A stretch of 60,251 nucleotides of DNA from Gammaproteobacteria bacterium (GTDB lineage: Bacteria > Pseudomonadota > Gammaproteobacteria > Pseudomonadales > Halieaceae). The notes below the pieces were generated by a model. The model had not been told where the DNA came from. It saw nothing but the letters and a program-made list of their open reading frames with translations, and searched no databases. Positions 21,738 through 30,600 of the stretch are shown one piece after another. The stretch is taken from contig JAUIMF010000013.1 of assembly GCA_030433415.1 (NCBI GenBank), positions 1-60,251 on the forward strand, given 5' to 3'. Every line of letters begins with the position of its first letter. Positions within the stretch are counted from its first letter, which is position 1. The translations under genes were made by a program, and so were the position numbers.

Positions 21738-23630
21738 ATGAGCACATCGTCACGCCGCCGTCGCAAACGCGGGCGGACCCTGCCCAGAGTCCTGCTGGGA
21801 GCGCTGATCGCCACGGCACTTTCGGCGTGCGAGACTACGAGTCCCACACCGCCGTCCCGGCTTGGAATTCCCGACGAGAGGCCCACACAAGACCTGGACC
21901 TGCCGCCGGTTCCCGCACCCGACCCCGTGGAGGACGCACTGCCCGATCTGGCCGATGCGAGCCTGTTTGAGGCCACCCGCCGCGCCATCGAGGCCGGGGA
22001 CTGGATGGCTGCCTGGCTTGCCCTTCCCCGCCCGGCGCCGACGCAGCAAAACGGACTTGACGCCAATCGGTTCCAGACCGAAGACGCCCACGCGGAGCTC
22101 AATGCACCAGAACCCGATGGGCTGGTTACAGATACCGCGACGCAAGCGTGGATCCGGTATTACGAAGCGCGAATCGACCTGCTGCGCGGTGACCGCAAGC
22201 GCCACGCCGACACCCTCACCAGCCTCATTCAGGATCCGCTACCCCCGGAGCTGCGTCGCGAAATTACGGCGCATGAATTGCGCCTGGCCGTACTCGCAGG
22301 AAACCGTGACCGCCAGGCAAAGGCCATCGCAACGACGCTGTCCCAGGCCGTCGAGGAACCCGAGCGTAGCAAGCTTGAACAGCAGCTCTGGCGGGCACTG
22401 CAGGCGATGACCACTACCCAGCGCGCCGCTGTTGGCCGTACCCACCCGGCCCTGACGCCCTGGCAGGAACTGGCAGATGCGGCCACCGTACTGGACGCAA
22501 CCGCCAGTGCCACCGCCATCGGCGAGTGGCTGCAGCGCTACCCGGAACATCGCGCCACCGAGCGAGCGAGGCTCCTGCGTGAAGCTGCGCTACGCGATGC
22601 GCAAACCCAACGCCTCGCTCTGATGCTCCCGCTGTCAGGGCCACTGCAGGACGCCAGTGATGTCGTGACCGATGGCTTCCTCGCAGCAGCCTTTGATGCG
22701 GGGGCCACCATGGAAGTTCAGGTACTGGACAGCCGGCGGTTCACCACCCCCGCCGACGCCTACGACGCCGCCGAAGCATCAGGTGCCAATGTTATCGTCG
22801 GCCCTCTGGGCAAGCGCCAGGTCGGCGAGCTTCTCAACTCGGAGCAACGCAATACGCCCCTGCTGACGCTCAATCGCCCCGAAATCGATGTACCTGCACA
22901 GGGCGCCCTGCAATTATCCCTGGCCCCCGAAGACGAGGCGGAGCAACTCGCCGAGCTCGCCTGGTCGCTTGGCGCACGCCGGGTGCTACTGATTCGACCG
23001 GACAGCAGTTGGGGGCAGCGCATGGATACCGCCCTTCGCGATCGCTTCCGCGCCCTGGGGGGCGAACTTCCGGTTACCGCACGCTACGGCGACGCCGCCA
23101 GCTACTCCGATACGATCCGCGACGCACTGGCTCTCGGTGCCAGCAATACCCGCAGCCGCGAAGTACGCGCGCTCTTTGAAGCTCGCGTAGAAACCCAGGG
23201 TCGCCGCCGCGAAGACCTGGATGCGATCTTTCTACTGCCACGCACCAGCGATGAGGCCCGCGCCCTGAAACCGCTGATTGACTATCACTTTGCCGGCGAC
23301 CTGCCCGTTTACGCCCCATCCACCGCCGACACAGGCCTCAACGATCCGGCCGTCAATCGCGACCTGGCGGAGCTGCGAATTCTGGCCCGACCCGGACGTC
23401 TTGAACCCGACGCGGTCCCCGGTATGCAGGGAACAGAAATCCCCCCCGGCGCGCTCTATGACCTGGGAGCCGACGCCTTCGCCCTTGCAAAACGCTGGTG
23501 GCGCATGAGCAGCGGGGCCGGGATCAGCCATGCAGGGCTGAGCGGCCGCGTGGAGCCCGGCGCAGCCGGCACCCTCTACCGGGAGCTGCGCCTGGCAGAA
23601 TTTGACCGAGGTGTTCTACGCCCACTCTGA
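21738..23630 (+). CDS. lpoA: Outer-membrane lipoprotein activator of PBP1A, LpoA
   Basis: LpoA (LppC/YraM) is an outer-membrane lipoprotein that stimulates the bifunctional synthase PBP1A. The 630-residue protein has a basic start (MSTSSRRRRKRG), a signal helix, and a lipobox LSAC. The N-terminal half is helical (TPR-like); the C-terminal half is a periplasmic-binding-protein fold that starts at LALMLPLSGPLQDA. The ATG at 21738 is preferred over an upstream GTG. The context rsmI / lpoA-yraN-diaA-dolP is the classic one. It is divergent from rsmI. Confidence 0.95.
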   Translation: MSTSSRRRRKRGRTLPRVLLGALIATALSACETTSPTPPSRLGIPDERPTQDLDLPPVPAPDPVEDALPDLADASLFEATRRAIEAGDWMAAWLALPRPAPTQQNGLDANRFQTEDAHAELNAPEPDGLVTDTATQAWIRYYEARIDLLRGDRKRHADTLTSLIQDPLPPELRREITAHELRLAVLAGNRDRQAKAIATTLSQAVEEPERSKLEQQLWRALQAMTTTQRAAVGRTHPALTPWQELADAATVLDATASATAIGEWLQRYPEHRATERARLLREAALRDAQTQRLALMLPLSGPLQDASDVVTDGFLAAAFDAGATMEVQVLDSRRFTTPADAYDAAEASGANVIVGPLGKRQVGELLNSEQRNTPLLTLNRPEIDVPAQGALQLSLAPEDEAEQLAELAWSLGARRVLLIRPDSSWGQRMDTALRDRFRALGGELPVTARYGDAASYSDTIRDALALGASNTRSREVRALFEARVETQGRRREDLDAIFLLPRTSDEARALKPLIDYHFAGDLPVYAPSTADTGLNDPAVNRDLAELRILARPGRLEPDAVPGMQGTEIPPGALYDLGADAFALAKRWWRMSSGAGISHAGLSGRVEPGAAGTLYRELRLAEFDRGVLRPL

Positions 23631-23667
23631 TCTAGACTACGTCTCCCGGATCACACGGAGACGCAGG

Positions 23668-24030
23668 GTGCTGAACGGAGATGACTACGAGGACCGCAGC
23701 GCACAGCTGCTGGAGAGCTACGGCCTGATCATCGTCACCCGGCGCTTTCGCTGTCGCGTCGGTGAAATCGACATCATTGCGCGGGACGATCACCGCCTTC
23801 TGTTTGTGGAAGTGCGGGCCAGGCAAAATCTGTCCCATGGTGGTGCCGCCGCCTCCGTCAACCATAAAAAGCAGTGTAAACTGACGCGGTGCGCAAACGT
23901 CTTTCTCAATCGTTACCCCCAGTGGAGTCACCTGCCGTGCCGATTCGATGTTATCGCGTGGGAACCGCGCGCGGCTGGAGACGACGCACTGCACGCGCGC
24001 TGGATACCCGCAGCCTTTCTTGCTCATTGA
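23668..24030 (+). CDS. yraN: UPF0102 family protein YraN
   Basis: This is a small nuclease-fold protein of unknown role, almost always found next to lpoA. The RRFRCRVGEIDIIARD and LLFVEVRARQ segments carry the E-I-D and E-V-R residues of a restriction-endonuclease-like site, followed by the HGGAAASVNHKKQ motif. From the GTG at 23668 it has 120 residues, the family's usual length, with GGAG about eight bases upstream. A longer TTG start at 23602 would overlap lpoA and looks less likely. Confidence 0.88.
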   Translation: MLNGDDYEDRSAQLLESYGLIIVTRRFRCRVGEIDIIARDDHRLLFVEVRARQNLSHGGAAASVNHKKQCKLTRCANVFLNRYPQWSHLPCRFDVIAWEPRAAGDDALHARWIPAAFLAH

Positions 24031-24055
24031 CGGCGCGACGGGGCTGCCTGGCCCC

Positions 24056-24592
24056 GTGACACCCTACGATCAGATTGCCGCCGACTTTCACCGTCGCATT
24101 GAATGCATTGCCAGCGCCGTCGATCACCTCGCGGCTCCGCTGGAACAAGCAGCAGAACTCCTGGCTGCAGCGGCCCTGGAGGATCGTAAAATACTGGTCT
24201 GCGCCTGTGGCTGCGATGAGGGTCTTGGCCAGTACATCGCACGCTTGCTACGCACCGGCGACTCGGGCCCTTCACTTCCCGCGTTGGCCTTCGGTGATCC
24301 CGGCCTTCCAGATGACGACGCGGATTTCTGGCGTGACCTGCGTACGCTTTCGCGCGACGGCGACGTACTGTTGAGCCTGGACACGCAAATTAACGCTCCC
24401 CTGGCCACGCGCTGTGCCGAATTCGCCAGTCTGCGAAACCTTCTGGCCATCAGCCTGTCAGATGCTTCGACTGCGACGGACGGCCTGTCCATCCCCCTGA
24501 TGGCGAACGGAGATGGCCTGCGCACAGAACTCGCACTCATGGTGGCCCACTCCCTACGGGATCGGGTCTGGCAACGTCTTCTGGGTGAATGA
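24056..24592 (+). CDS. diaA: Divergent DiaA-like SIS-domain protein
   Basis: DiaA is a tetrameric SIS-domain protein that binds DnaA and helps timely replication initiation. Position (after yraN, before dolP), length (178 residues from GTG 24056) and features such as DRKILVCACG, GPSLPALAFGD and DGDVLLSLDT fit DiaA. The sequence is very diverged: the GNGxSxxxA loop of SIS proteins is replaced by ACGCDEGLGQY, and the S-T-S/T region by LSLDTQINA, so sugar-phosphate binding is unlikely. The start is uncertain; a TTG at 24020 overlapping yraN is possible. Confidence 0.7.
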   Translation: MTPYDQIAADFHRRIECIASAVDHLAAPLEQAAELLAAAALEDRKILVCACGCDEGLGQYIARLLRTGDSGPSLPALAFGDPGLPDDDADFWRDLRTLSRDGDVLLSLDTQINAPLATRCAEFASLRNLLAISLSDASTATDGLSIPLMANGDGLRTELALMVAHSLRDRVWQRLLGE

Positions 24593-24593
24593 C

Positions 24594-25181
24594 ATGAATG
24601 TGTGGATCCGTGCGCTACGTCTTGCGCTGCCCGGTTTGATCCTGACCGGTGCACTTCAGGGCTGTGGCTCTATGCTGGCAGCCATCAACGCCAACACCAT
24701 TTCCGATGATCCCGGAGAACGCACGTTCTACCAGCGTCTCGCCGACGAAACCATCGAAACCAAGGCCATTGTCAATCTGCACGACGCCGACGAGGGTTAC
24801 GACGACACCCATCTAATCGTGCAGAGCTACAACGGCTACGTGCTGATAGCGGGTCAGGTAACGACAGAGGAACTGCGGCAGAAGGCGAATGATGTAGTGC
24901 GCAAAATTCGCGATGTGCGGCGCATTTACAACGAGCTCGAGATCGCAGCGCCAAGCTCAACCATGACACGCGCCTCAGACAGCTGGATCACCAGCAAGGT
25001 CAAGACGTTCCTCATTACCGGCAGTGACACCCCGGGGATGCGCGTCAAAGTTGTCACTGAAGACGGGGTGGTGTTCCTGCTGGGTATGGTGACCCACGAT
25101 GAGGGAGATCGCATCGCCGCCGAAGCGGCGGACGTGTCTGGCGTACAGCGCGTTGTGCGCCTGTTTGAGTACATCGATTAG
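24594..25181 (+). CDS. dolP: BON-domain outer-membrane lipoprotein DolP (YraP)
   Basis: DolP is an outer-membrane lipoprotein with two BON domains that supports envelope integrity. The 195-residue protein has a signal helix and a lipobox around LQGCG. BON1 spans about 45-115, with the YNGYVLIAGQVTTEE motif. BON2 spans about 120-195, with EDGVVFLLGMVTHDEGD. The ATG at 24594 comes one base after the diaA-like stop. It is the last gene of the lpoA set; sspB faces it. Confidence 0.93.
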   Translation: MNVWIRALRLALPGLILTGALQGCGSMLAAINANTISDDPGERTFYQRLADETIETKAIVNLHDADEGYDDTHLIVQSYNGYVLIAGQVTTEELRQKANDVVRKIRDVRRIYNELEIAAPSSTMTRASDSWITSKVKTFLITGSDTPGMRVKVVTEDGVVFLLGMVTHDEGDRIAAEAADVSGVQRVVRLFEYID

Positions 25182-25194
25182 CGAGCGCCGCTCG

Positions 25195-25593
25195 CTACTT
25201 CACCACCTTGAGAGCAGGCTTGCCGGGACGGCGCAGAGGCGTCGGCGCATTGCCACCATCGTCCGGCGCCGGACCGTCATCTTCTTCATCGGCCTCGAAG
25301 GCCATGCCCTGCCCATTCTCCCGTGCATAAATGCCAAGGATGGCGCCCATGGGGATAAACACATCTGTCGGCCGCCCACCGAACCGACCATTGAAGCTCA
25401 CGCTGTCATCCGCCATCTGCAATTCGATGACCGCCGCGGGTGACAGGTTCAGCACAATCTGACCGTCTTTCACATATTGGTCGGGAACCACCACGCCCGG
25501 GATCGTAGCGTCCACAATCACATGGGGTGTGCAGTCGTTGTCAACGATCCACTCGTACAACGCACGCAACAGGTAGGGACGGCTGGAATTCAC
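25195..25593 (-). CDS. sspB: ClpXP adaptor SspB
   Basis: SspB delivers ssrA-tagged proteins to ClpXP. The 132-residue protein has the substrate-binding fold (RPYLLRALYEWIVDN, FNGRFGG), an acidic flexible linker (EADEEDDGPAPDDGG), and the C-terminal ClpX-binding tail LRRPGKPALKVVK. The start is GTG at 25593. It follows sspA by 15 bases and shares its strand, as in E. coli. Confidence 0.95.
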   Translation of the reverse strand: MNSSRPYLLRALYEWIVDNDCTPHVIVDATIPGVVVPDQYVKDGQIVLNLSPAAVIELQMADDSVSFNGRFGGRPTDVFIPMGAILGIYARENGQGMAFEADEEDDGPAPDDGGNAPTPLRRPGKPALKVVK

Positions 25594-25608
25594 GGTTTGC
25601 GCCGCGCC

Positions 25609-26214
25609 TTACAGGCGCATTTCGCGTTCCTGTTCCGTAAGGCTCTGCTGGAACGACTCACGCCGGAACAACGCATCCATGTAGGTGAACAGCGGCTTGG
25701 ACTGCTTGCTCGCACGGATATCGATACCGAGGGTGGGCAGCCGCCACAGAATAGGCGCAATGCAGCAATCCACCAGCGTGAACTCTTCGTTCATGAAGAA
25801 CGGCTTCTCCGCAAAGATCGGCGCGATCGCCAGAATGCTCTCACGCAGTTCCTTTGTGGACCGTTTCACCACATTGTCACTACGGGAGTTCTGGATGGAT
25901 TCGATCAGGGAACACCAGTCCTGCTCGATGCGATGCATGAACAGACGGCTCTCGGCCCGCGCCACGGGGTAGACCGGCAGGAGCGGAGGGTGCGGAAAAC
26001 GCTCGTCGAGATACTCCATCATCACCCGGGTTTCGTAGAGCGTCAGCTCCCTGTCGACCAGCGTAGGCAGCGAGTTGTAGGGATTGGCCTCAGACAACGC
26101 CTGGGGCGGATGGGACGGATCAACATCCACGATGTCGGCGCTCACGCCCTTTTCGGCGAGCACGATGCGTACACGATGACTGTAATGGGACGTGGGATCA
26201 GAATAGAAAATCAT
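25609..26214 (-). CDS. sspA: RNA polymerase-associated stringent starvation protein SspA
   Basis: SspA is a glutathione-transferase-fold protein that binds sigma70 RNA polymerase during stress and stationary phase. The 201-residue protein begins MIFYSDPTSHYSHRVRIVLAEKGV. It lacks an obvious catalytic GST tyrosine or serine motif, as usual for SspA. It has the PNYNSLPTL-like segment NPYNSLPTLVDRELTLYE. It lies 103 bases after the cytochrome b/c1 gene, in the order petA-petBC-sspA-sspB, comparable to Pseudomonas. Confidence 0.95.
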   Translation of the reverse strand: MIFYSDPTSHYSHRVRIVLAEKGVSADIVDVDPSHPPQALSEANPYNSLPTLVDRELTLYETRVMMEYLDERFPHPPLLPVYPVARAESRLFMHRIEQDWCSLIESIQNSRSDNVVKRSTKELRESILAIAPIFAEKPFFMNEEFTLVDCCIAPILWRLPTLGIDIRASKQSKPLFTYMDALFRRESFQQSLTEQEREMRL

Positions 26215-26317
26215 GGTTTTGGGTCAGCCTTTTTGAACCTGGCAGAAAACACAGACGGCGGCGTGGGTCACCCCGGCGCCACCGTTGCTTGAATCTATTG
26301 GTCGGCCGTGCCTGAGA

Positions 26318-28348
26318 TCAGTGCACGTCCTTCCAGTATTCGCGGTTGAGCAGCGTTGCGAAGACAAAGAACACTGCGATGAACAGCAGTGCAAAAACGC
26401 CGATACGCTGACGATCCGCCTTCATGGGTTCGGCGACGTACGCCAGAAAATTCACGAGGTCGTAGATCGCCCCATCGAATTCCTCCGTGCTCATACGCCC
26501 CTCCTGGACCAACTTAAGCGAGCCGCAGGGATCGACGTGATCCGCCATGGGCGTACCCGAAATGGGCTCCACATGGCTTGCGTCGGTCTCGGAGGAGCAG
26601 GCGAGCATGCCCTGAAGGTCGAGCAGCACATGGGGCATGCCCACATTGGCAAACACCCGATTGTTCACGCCGTAGGGGCGGGAATCATCCTGGTAAAAAG
26701 TGCGCAGATAGGTGTAAAGCCATTCGGGCTTACGAGCCCGTGCTACGAGCGTGAGGTCCGGCGGCGCTGCGCCGAACCAAACTTTGGCGCGGCCCTTGTC
26801 CATGGCGTTATCCATCAGCGACCCTACTTTTTCTTCGGGGTCAAAGATCAGGTTGCCGTGCATGAGGTCTTCCGGGATGCCCAGATCCGCCGCGACGCGG
26901 TTATAGCGGGAGTACTGCAGTGAGTGACACCCCATGCAGTAGTTCATGTAGACCTTCGCGCCGTTCTGCAGCGACGCCGTATTCTCTATATCGAGCTCAA
27001 TCGGGTCACAGTCGATCGCGCCACAGGCATGTGAAGACTCGGCGCCCACTACTTTCAAGGGAATGATGGTCAGCGCCAGGATCAGGATCAGACCCGCCAG
27101 GCTACCGACGATGCCGATACCGCCGTCCATCGTAACGCGCTCCGGCACAGGCTTCGTCTTGTCGAGACTCGACCAGATCGGCATCAACAGGAAGAAGGCG
27201 AAGTAGAAGACGGAGCAGATCTGCGCCAGCAGCGTACGTTCTGGCGTGGGCGACTTCACACCCAGCACACCCAGGATCAGGAAGGACGCCACAAACAGCA
27301 CCAGCATCACCTTGTTGAGATTGCCACGGTAACGCCAGGACTTCACCGGTGAACGGTCGAGCCACGGTAGCACAAAGGGAATCGCCACACTCGCCGCGAA
27401 GGCAATAAAGCCCCAGAACTTGTCAGGCACGGCCCGCAGTACCGAATAGAACGGTGTGAAATACCACACCGGCGCGATGTGATCCGGCGTCTTCAAGGAG
27501 TTGGCCTCTTCAAAATTGGCGTACTCCAGGAAGTACCCACCCATCTCGGGCATGAAGAACATGATCGCGCAGAAGACAAACAGGAAGACCGCGATCGCCT
27601 GCACATCGTGGACGCTGTAATACGGGTGGAACTTGATCCCATCGAGGGGGATGCCGTCAGGGCCCTTGTTCTTCTTGATCTCTACACCGTCGGGGTTGTT
27701 GGAGCCGACTTCATGCAGCGCCAGGATGTGCAGCACGACCAGCGCCAGGAGCACGATGGGCAAAGCCACCACGTGCAGGGCGAAGAAGCGGTTCAGGGTG
27801 ATACCCGAGATCAGATAGTCACCACGGATCCAGGTCACAATGTCTTCGCCCACCACCGGAATGGCGCCGAACAGCGAAATGATCACCTGGGCACCCCAGT
27901 AGGACATCTGCCCCCAGGGCAGTACGTAACCCACAAACGCTTCGGCCATCAGCGCCACAAAGATCAGCATGCCGAAGATCCAGATCAGTTCCCGGGGCTT
28001 CTTGTAGGACCCATACAGGAGTGCGCGGAACATGTGCAGGTACACGACGACAAAGAACGCCGACGCGCCGGTCGAGTGCATGTAGCGCAGTATCCAGCCG
28101 TAATCCACGTCGCGCATGATGTATTCAACGGACGCAAAGGCAGCCTCGGAGCTGGCCACGTAATTCATGGTCAGCCAGATTCCCGTCAGGAGCTGGTTGA
28201 CCAGCACCAGCAGCGAGAACACGCCGAAGTAGTACCAGAAGTTGAAGTTCTTCGGTGCGTAGTACTCACCCATGTGGGTGTTCCACGCACGGGTGATGGG
28301 CAGGCGGGCGTCAACCCAGTCGCGCAAACCAATCAGCATATTCGCCAT
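26318..28348 (-). CDS. petBC: Cytochrome b / cytochrome c1 fusion of the bc1 complex
   Basis: One 676-residue frame carries both membrane subunits of ubiquinol:cytochrome c reductase. Residues 1 to about 405 are cytochrome b: haem histidines at 91, 105, 192 and 207, and the Qo motif PVWY at 293-296. A membrane span with a signal-peptide look (about 411-431, then VVGA/ESS) leads into cytochrome c1, with CMGCH at 471-475, the VGMPHVLLDL ligand region, and a C-terminal membrane anchor near 650-670. No stop or frameshift separates them. In Bradyrhizobium FbcH such a fusion is cleaved after export. The ATG overlaps the petA stop. Confidence 0.95.
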   Translation of the reverse strand: MANMLIGLRDWVDARLPITRAWNTHMGEYYAPKNFNFWYYFGVFSLLVLVNQLLTGIWLTMNYVASSEAAFASVEYIMRDVDYGWILRYMHSTGASAFFVVVYLHMFRALLYGSYKKPRELIWIFGMLIFVALMAEAFVGYVLPWGQMSYWGAQVIISLFGAIPVVGEDIVTWIRGDYLISGITLNRFFALHVVALPIVLLALVVLHILALHEVGSNNPDGVEIKKNKGPDGIPLDGIKFHPYYSVHDVQAIAVFLFVFCAIMFFMPEMGGYFLEYANFEEANSLKTPDHIAPVWYFTPFYSVLRAVPDKFWGFIAFAASVAIPFVLPWLDRSPVKSWRYRGNLNKVMLVLFVASFLILGVLGVKSPTPERTLLAQICSVFYFAFFLLMPIWSSLDKTKPVPERVTMDGGIGIVGSLAGLILILALTIIPLKVVGAESSHACGAIDCDPIELDIENTASLQNGAKVYMNYCMGCHSLQYSRYNRVAADLGIPEDLMHGNLIFDPEEKVGSLMDNAMDKGRAKVWFGAAPPDLTLVARARKPEWLYTYLRTFYQDDSRPYGVNNRVFANVGMPHVLLDLQGMLACSSETDASHVEPISGTPMADHVDPCGSLKLVQEGRMSTEEFDGAIYDLVNFLAYVAEPMKADRQRIGVFALLFIAVFFVFATLLNREYWKDVH

Positions 28349-28971
28349 TACGCAGCCTCCGCATCTACGCCGATCACGACGACGTTCTGACTTTCGAATG
28401 AATAAGGGGGAACCACCAGGTTGGTGGATGCCGGAACGCCGGAATACACGCGACCCGACAGGTCAAACTTGGAACCGTGACAGGGGCAGAAGAAGCCACC
28501 CATCCATGCGTCGCCACCGAGATCGGCAGCACCGACCTCAGGCCGATACTTGGGCGCGCAGCCCAGGTGCGTACACAGACCCTCGACCACCAACAGTTCC
28601 GGACGGATGCTGCGCTCGACGCCCGAGATGTAAGCCGGCTGCGTGGAGATGGCCGAATCGGGGTCCTTCAGGAAGCCGTCAACGCTCGCCAGATTCTCTA
28701 GCATCTCAGCGGTACGGTTGACCACGTACACGGGCTTGCCACGCCACTCCACCACCACCATCTGGCCGGGCTCCAGCTTGCTGATGTCCGCTTTGACGGG
28801 AGCACCGGCGGCCTTGGCCTTGGCGGAGGGGTTCCAGGACCCCAGGAACGGTACGGCGATACCGACGGCACCGCCCACAGCGACAGCGCTGGTGGCAACC
28901 GTCAAAAAGCGTCGGCGATTGTGGTCGACCTCGGGGCCGGCAGCTTCGCCGGTCGTGGTGGCACTGGTCAT
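28348..28971 (-). CDS. petA: Rieske iron-sulfur subunit of cytochrome bc1
   Basis: This is the Rieske 2Fe-2S protein, which takes electrons from ubiquinol and passes them to cytochrome c1. The 207-residue protein has a Tat-type N-terminus (NRRRFLTVATSAV) with a membrane anchor. The cluster-binding boxes are CTHLGC and CPCHGS, followed by the GxPA proline-loop region SGVPAS. The ATG at 28971 has GGGGAG ten bases upstream. It is translated just before petBC (TAATG overlap). Confidence 0.97.
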   Translation of the reverse strand: MTSATTTGEAAGPEVDHNRRRFLTVATSAVAVGGAVGIAVPFLGSWNPSAKAKAAGAPVKADISKLEPGQMVVVEWRGKPVYVVNRTAEMLENLASVDGFLKDPDSAISTQPAYISGVERSIRPELLVVEGLCTHLGCAPKYRPEVGAADLGGDAWMGGFFCPCHGSKFDLSGRVYSGVPASTNLVVPPYSFESQNVVVIGVDAEAA

Positions 28972-29148
28972 AGCGGTAATTCTCCCCTGTTGGCAGTCTT
29001 CCCCCGGTTCTGGCCTGCCCGTCTCGACGCGACAGGTAATCCTGCGGCCCGGGGGGACGCTCCGGAACATAGAAATCCGGGCGCCGCAATGGTAAAGACT
29101 TTGCCGCTCCCGCACAAGGAATGACGGGTTTTTTCGCAGTCCAAACCC
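28972..29148. other. petA leader region
   Basis: No gene was recognised between petA and the FNR-like site. It holds the petA ribosome site and presumably its promoter, but no convincing -35/-10 pair was found. Confidence 0.4.
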
Positions 29149-29162
29149 TTGATTTGTCTCAA
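29149..29162. promoter_or_regulatory. Candidate FNR/Anr box upstream of petA
   Basis: TTGATTTGTCTCAA matches the FNR-family consensus TTGAT-N4-ATCAA at nine of ten defined positions. It lies about 180 bases before the Rieske start codon. Oxygen-linked control of bc1 genes by FNR/Anr is known in other proteobacteria. No sigma70 boxes at a well-defined distance were found, so the site is only a candidate. Confidence 0.35.
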
Positions 29163-29198
29163 ATCTTGGACAAAAGTCGCGCGCCGTTCCGCGCGCAA

Positions 29199-29230
29199 CA
29201 AAAAAGCCCACCGACAATGCCGATGGGCTT
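29199..29230 (-). terminator. Intrinsic terminator of rplM-rpsI
   Basis: On the minus strand AAGCCCATCGGC pairs with GTCGGTGGGCTT across a three-base loop and is followed by a run of T. It lies about 75 bases after the rpsI stop. A second small hairpin, GCGCGC/GCGCGC at 29179-29196, follows. Confidence 0.85.
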
Positions 29231-29305
29231 CTGGGACGCGGTCGCCGCAGGCACTGCAAACGTGCTACGACGAACGCAACCGGCGGCGCAACGCCGCCAG
29301 AAAAC

Positions 29306-29698
29306 TCAGCGCTTGGAGAACTGCGGACGCTTGCGCGCCTTGCGCAGACCGACCTTCTTGCGCTCGACTTCGCGGGCGTCGCGGGTAACAAACCCGGCAC
29401 CACGCAGCGTACCGCGCAGGGACTCGTCGTAATCCATCAGTGCACGAGTGATACCGTGGCGGATCGCGCCGGCCTGACCGAAGCTGCCACCGCCTTCGAC
29501 GGTGACTTTAATATCGAATTTCTCAGTAAGATCAACGAGTTCCAGCGGCTGACGGACGATCATGCGCGCCACTTCGCGACCAAAATACTGATCCAGGGGG
29601 CGCTGGTTCACCGTGATGTCACCACCACCGCTGCGCAGGAAAACGCGCGCCGTAGAGGTTTTGCGGCGGCCCGTGCCGTAATATTGCGTTGCGCTCAT
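29306..29698 (-). CDS. rpsI: 30S ribosomal protein S9
   Basis: S9 is a small-subunit protein whose C-terminal tail reaches the P site. The 130-residue protein has the start [17 protein letters not shown], the [19 protein letters not shown] segment, and the basic end [17 protein letters not shown]. It follows rplM by eight bases, the universal bacterial pair. Confidence 0.99.
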   Translation of the reverse strand: MSATQYYGTGRRKTSTARVFLRSGGGDITVNQRPLDQYFGREVARMIVRQPLELVDLTEKFDIKVTVEGGGSFGQAGAIRHGITRALMDYDESLRGTLRGAGFVTRDAREVERKKVGLRKARKRPQFSKR

Positions 29699-29706
29699 CT
29701 CGACTC

Positions 29707-30135
29707 CTAGATCTGCAGCGTCTGGGGCTGCTGAGCTGCGTGGGGATGCGTGTCCCCGGCGTAGACTTTCAGCTTGCGGAACATGGCCCGACCCAGGGGG
29801 TTGCGGGGCAGCATGCCTTTGACCGCACCCTGAAGCACGCGCTCGGGCGCATGATCAATGAGCTTTTCAAAGGACATGGACTTCAAGCCGCCGGGGTAAC
29901 CCGTGTGACGGTGGTACATTTTGTCAGTGCGCTTGGCGCCGGTCACACGGATTTTCTCTGCATTGATAACTACCACGTAGTCACCCGTGTCAACGTGCGG
30001 CGTGTACTCCGCCTTGTGCTTTCCACGCAGGCGGTGCGCTATTTCGCTGGCCAGTCGGCCCAGCGTCTGGTCGGTGGCGTCCACGACGTACCAGTCGTGA
30101 CTTACCTCGCCGACTTTGGCGCTATAGGTTTTCAT
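29707..30135 (-). CDS. rplM: 50S ribosomal protein L13
   Basis: L13 is an early-assembly large-subunit protein. The 142-residue protein starts [20 protein letters not shown] and has [17 protein letters not shown] and [21 protein letters not shown] segments. It has its own promoter, 40-65 bases upstream, and precedes rpsI. Confidence 0.99.
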   Translation of the reverse strand: MKTYSAKVGEVSHDWYVVDATDQTLGRLASEIAHRLRGKHKAEYTPHVDTGDYVVVINAEKIRVTGAKRTDKMYHRHTGYPGGLKSMSFEKLIDHAPERVLQGAVKGMLPRNPLGRAMFRKLKVYAGDTHPHAAQQPQTLQI

Positions 30136-30171
30136 TGCTTTCGCCTCGGAGGGGCCAAAAAAAGAGCGCGA

Positions 30172-30200
30172 ATTCTACTGATCGACCGGACGGAGCGCAA
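30172..30200 (-). promoter_or_regulatory. rplM-rpsI promoter
   Basis: Minus-strand TTGCGC (30195-30200), a 17-base spacer and TAGAAT (30172-30177) lie just before rplM. The transcript would start near 30165, so the repeat island further upstream is not part of the rplM leader. Confidence 0.7.
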
Positions 30201-30281
30201 GCCCCATTTTCGGTCCATTTTTGATGGCCCCAGACGGGCTCATTCGGTCGCACGTCTGGGCAGCAGAAGCGTCCGGCATGT

Positions 30282-30600
30282 GGCTTCGCACTCCGCATGA
30301 CACCGAGTTTGGGGAGGGGGCAGCAGGACCGCCATGACAGGCTCGTAGCTTCGCACTCCGCAGGACACCGAAGCCGGCAGGGCGTGGCGGGACCGCCAAA
30401 AAGCGTCATGCCCGATAAAGCGGGGCAGGCCCTCCATGACAGGCTCGTAGCTTCGCACTCCGCAGGACACCGAGGCTGGCAGGGCGTGGCGAGACCGCCA
30501 AAAAGCGTCATCCATGACAGGCTCGTAGCTTCGCACTCCGCAGGACACCGAGGCTGGCAGGGCGTGGCGAGACCGCCAAAAAGCGTCATCCATGACAGGC
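30282..30600. repeat. 78-bp tandem repeat array
   Basis: Two copies at 30435-30512 and 30513-30590 are identical over 78 bases. A third at 30333-30409 differs at three positions and is set off by a 24-base insertion. A partial diverged copy precedes it (GGCTTCGCACTCCGCA core at 30282), and the first 13 bases of a further copy begin at 30591. Each unit starts CATGACAGGCTCGTAG and ends CCGCCAAAAAGCGTCATC. Units abut without spacers. Since 78 is a multiple of three, long shadow frames run through both strands, none resembling a known protein. Confidence 0.9.

Noticed and set aside
30282..30600. Possible CRISPR array
   Set aside because: The 78-bp units abut without unique spacers and no cas gene lies nearby.
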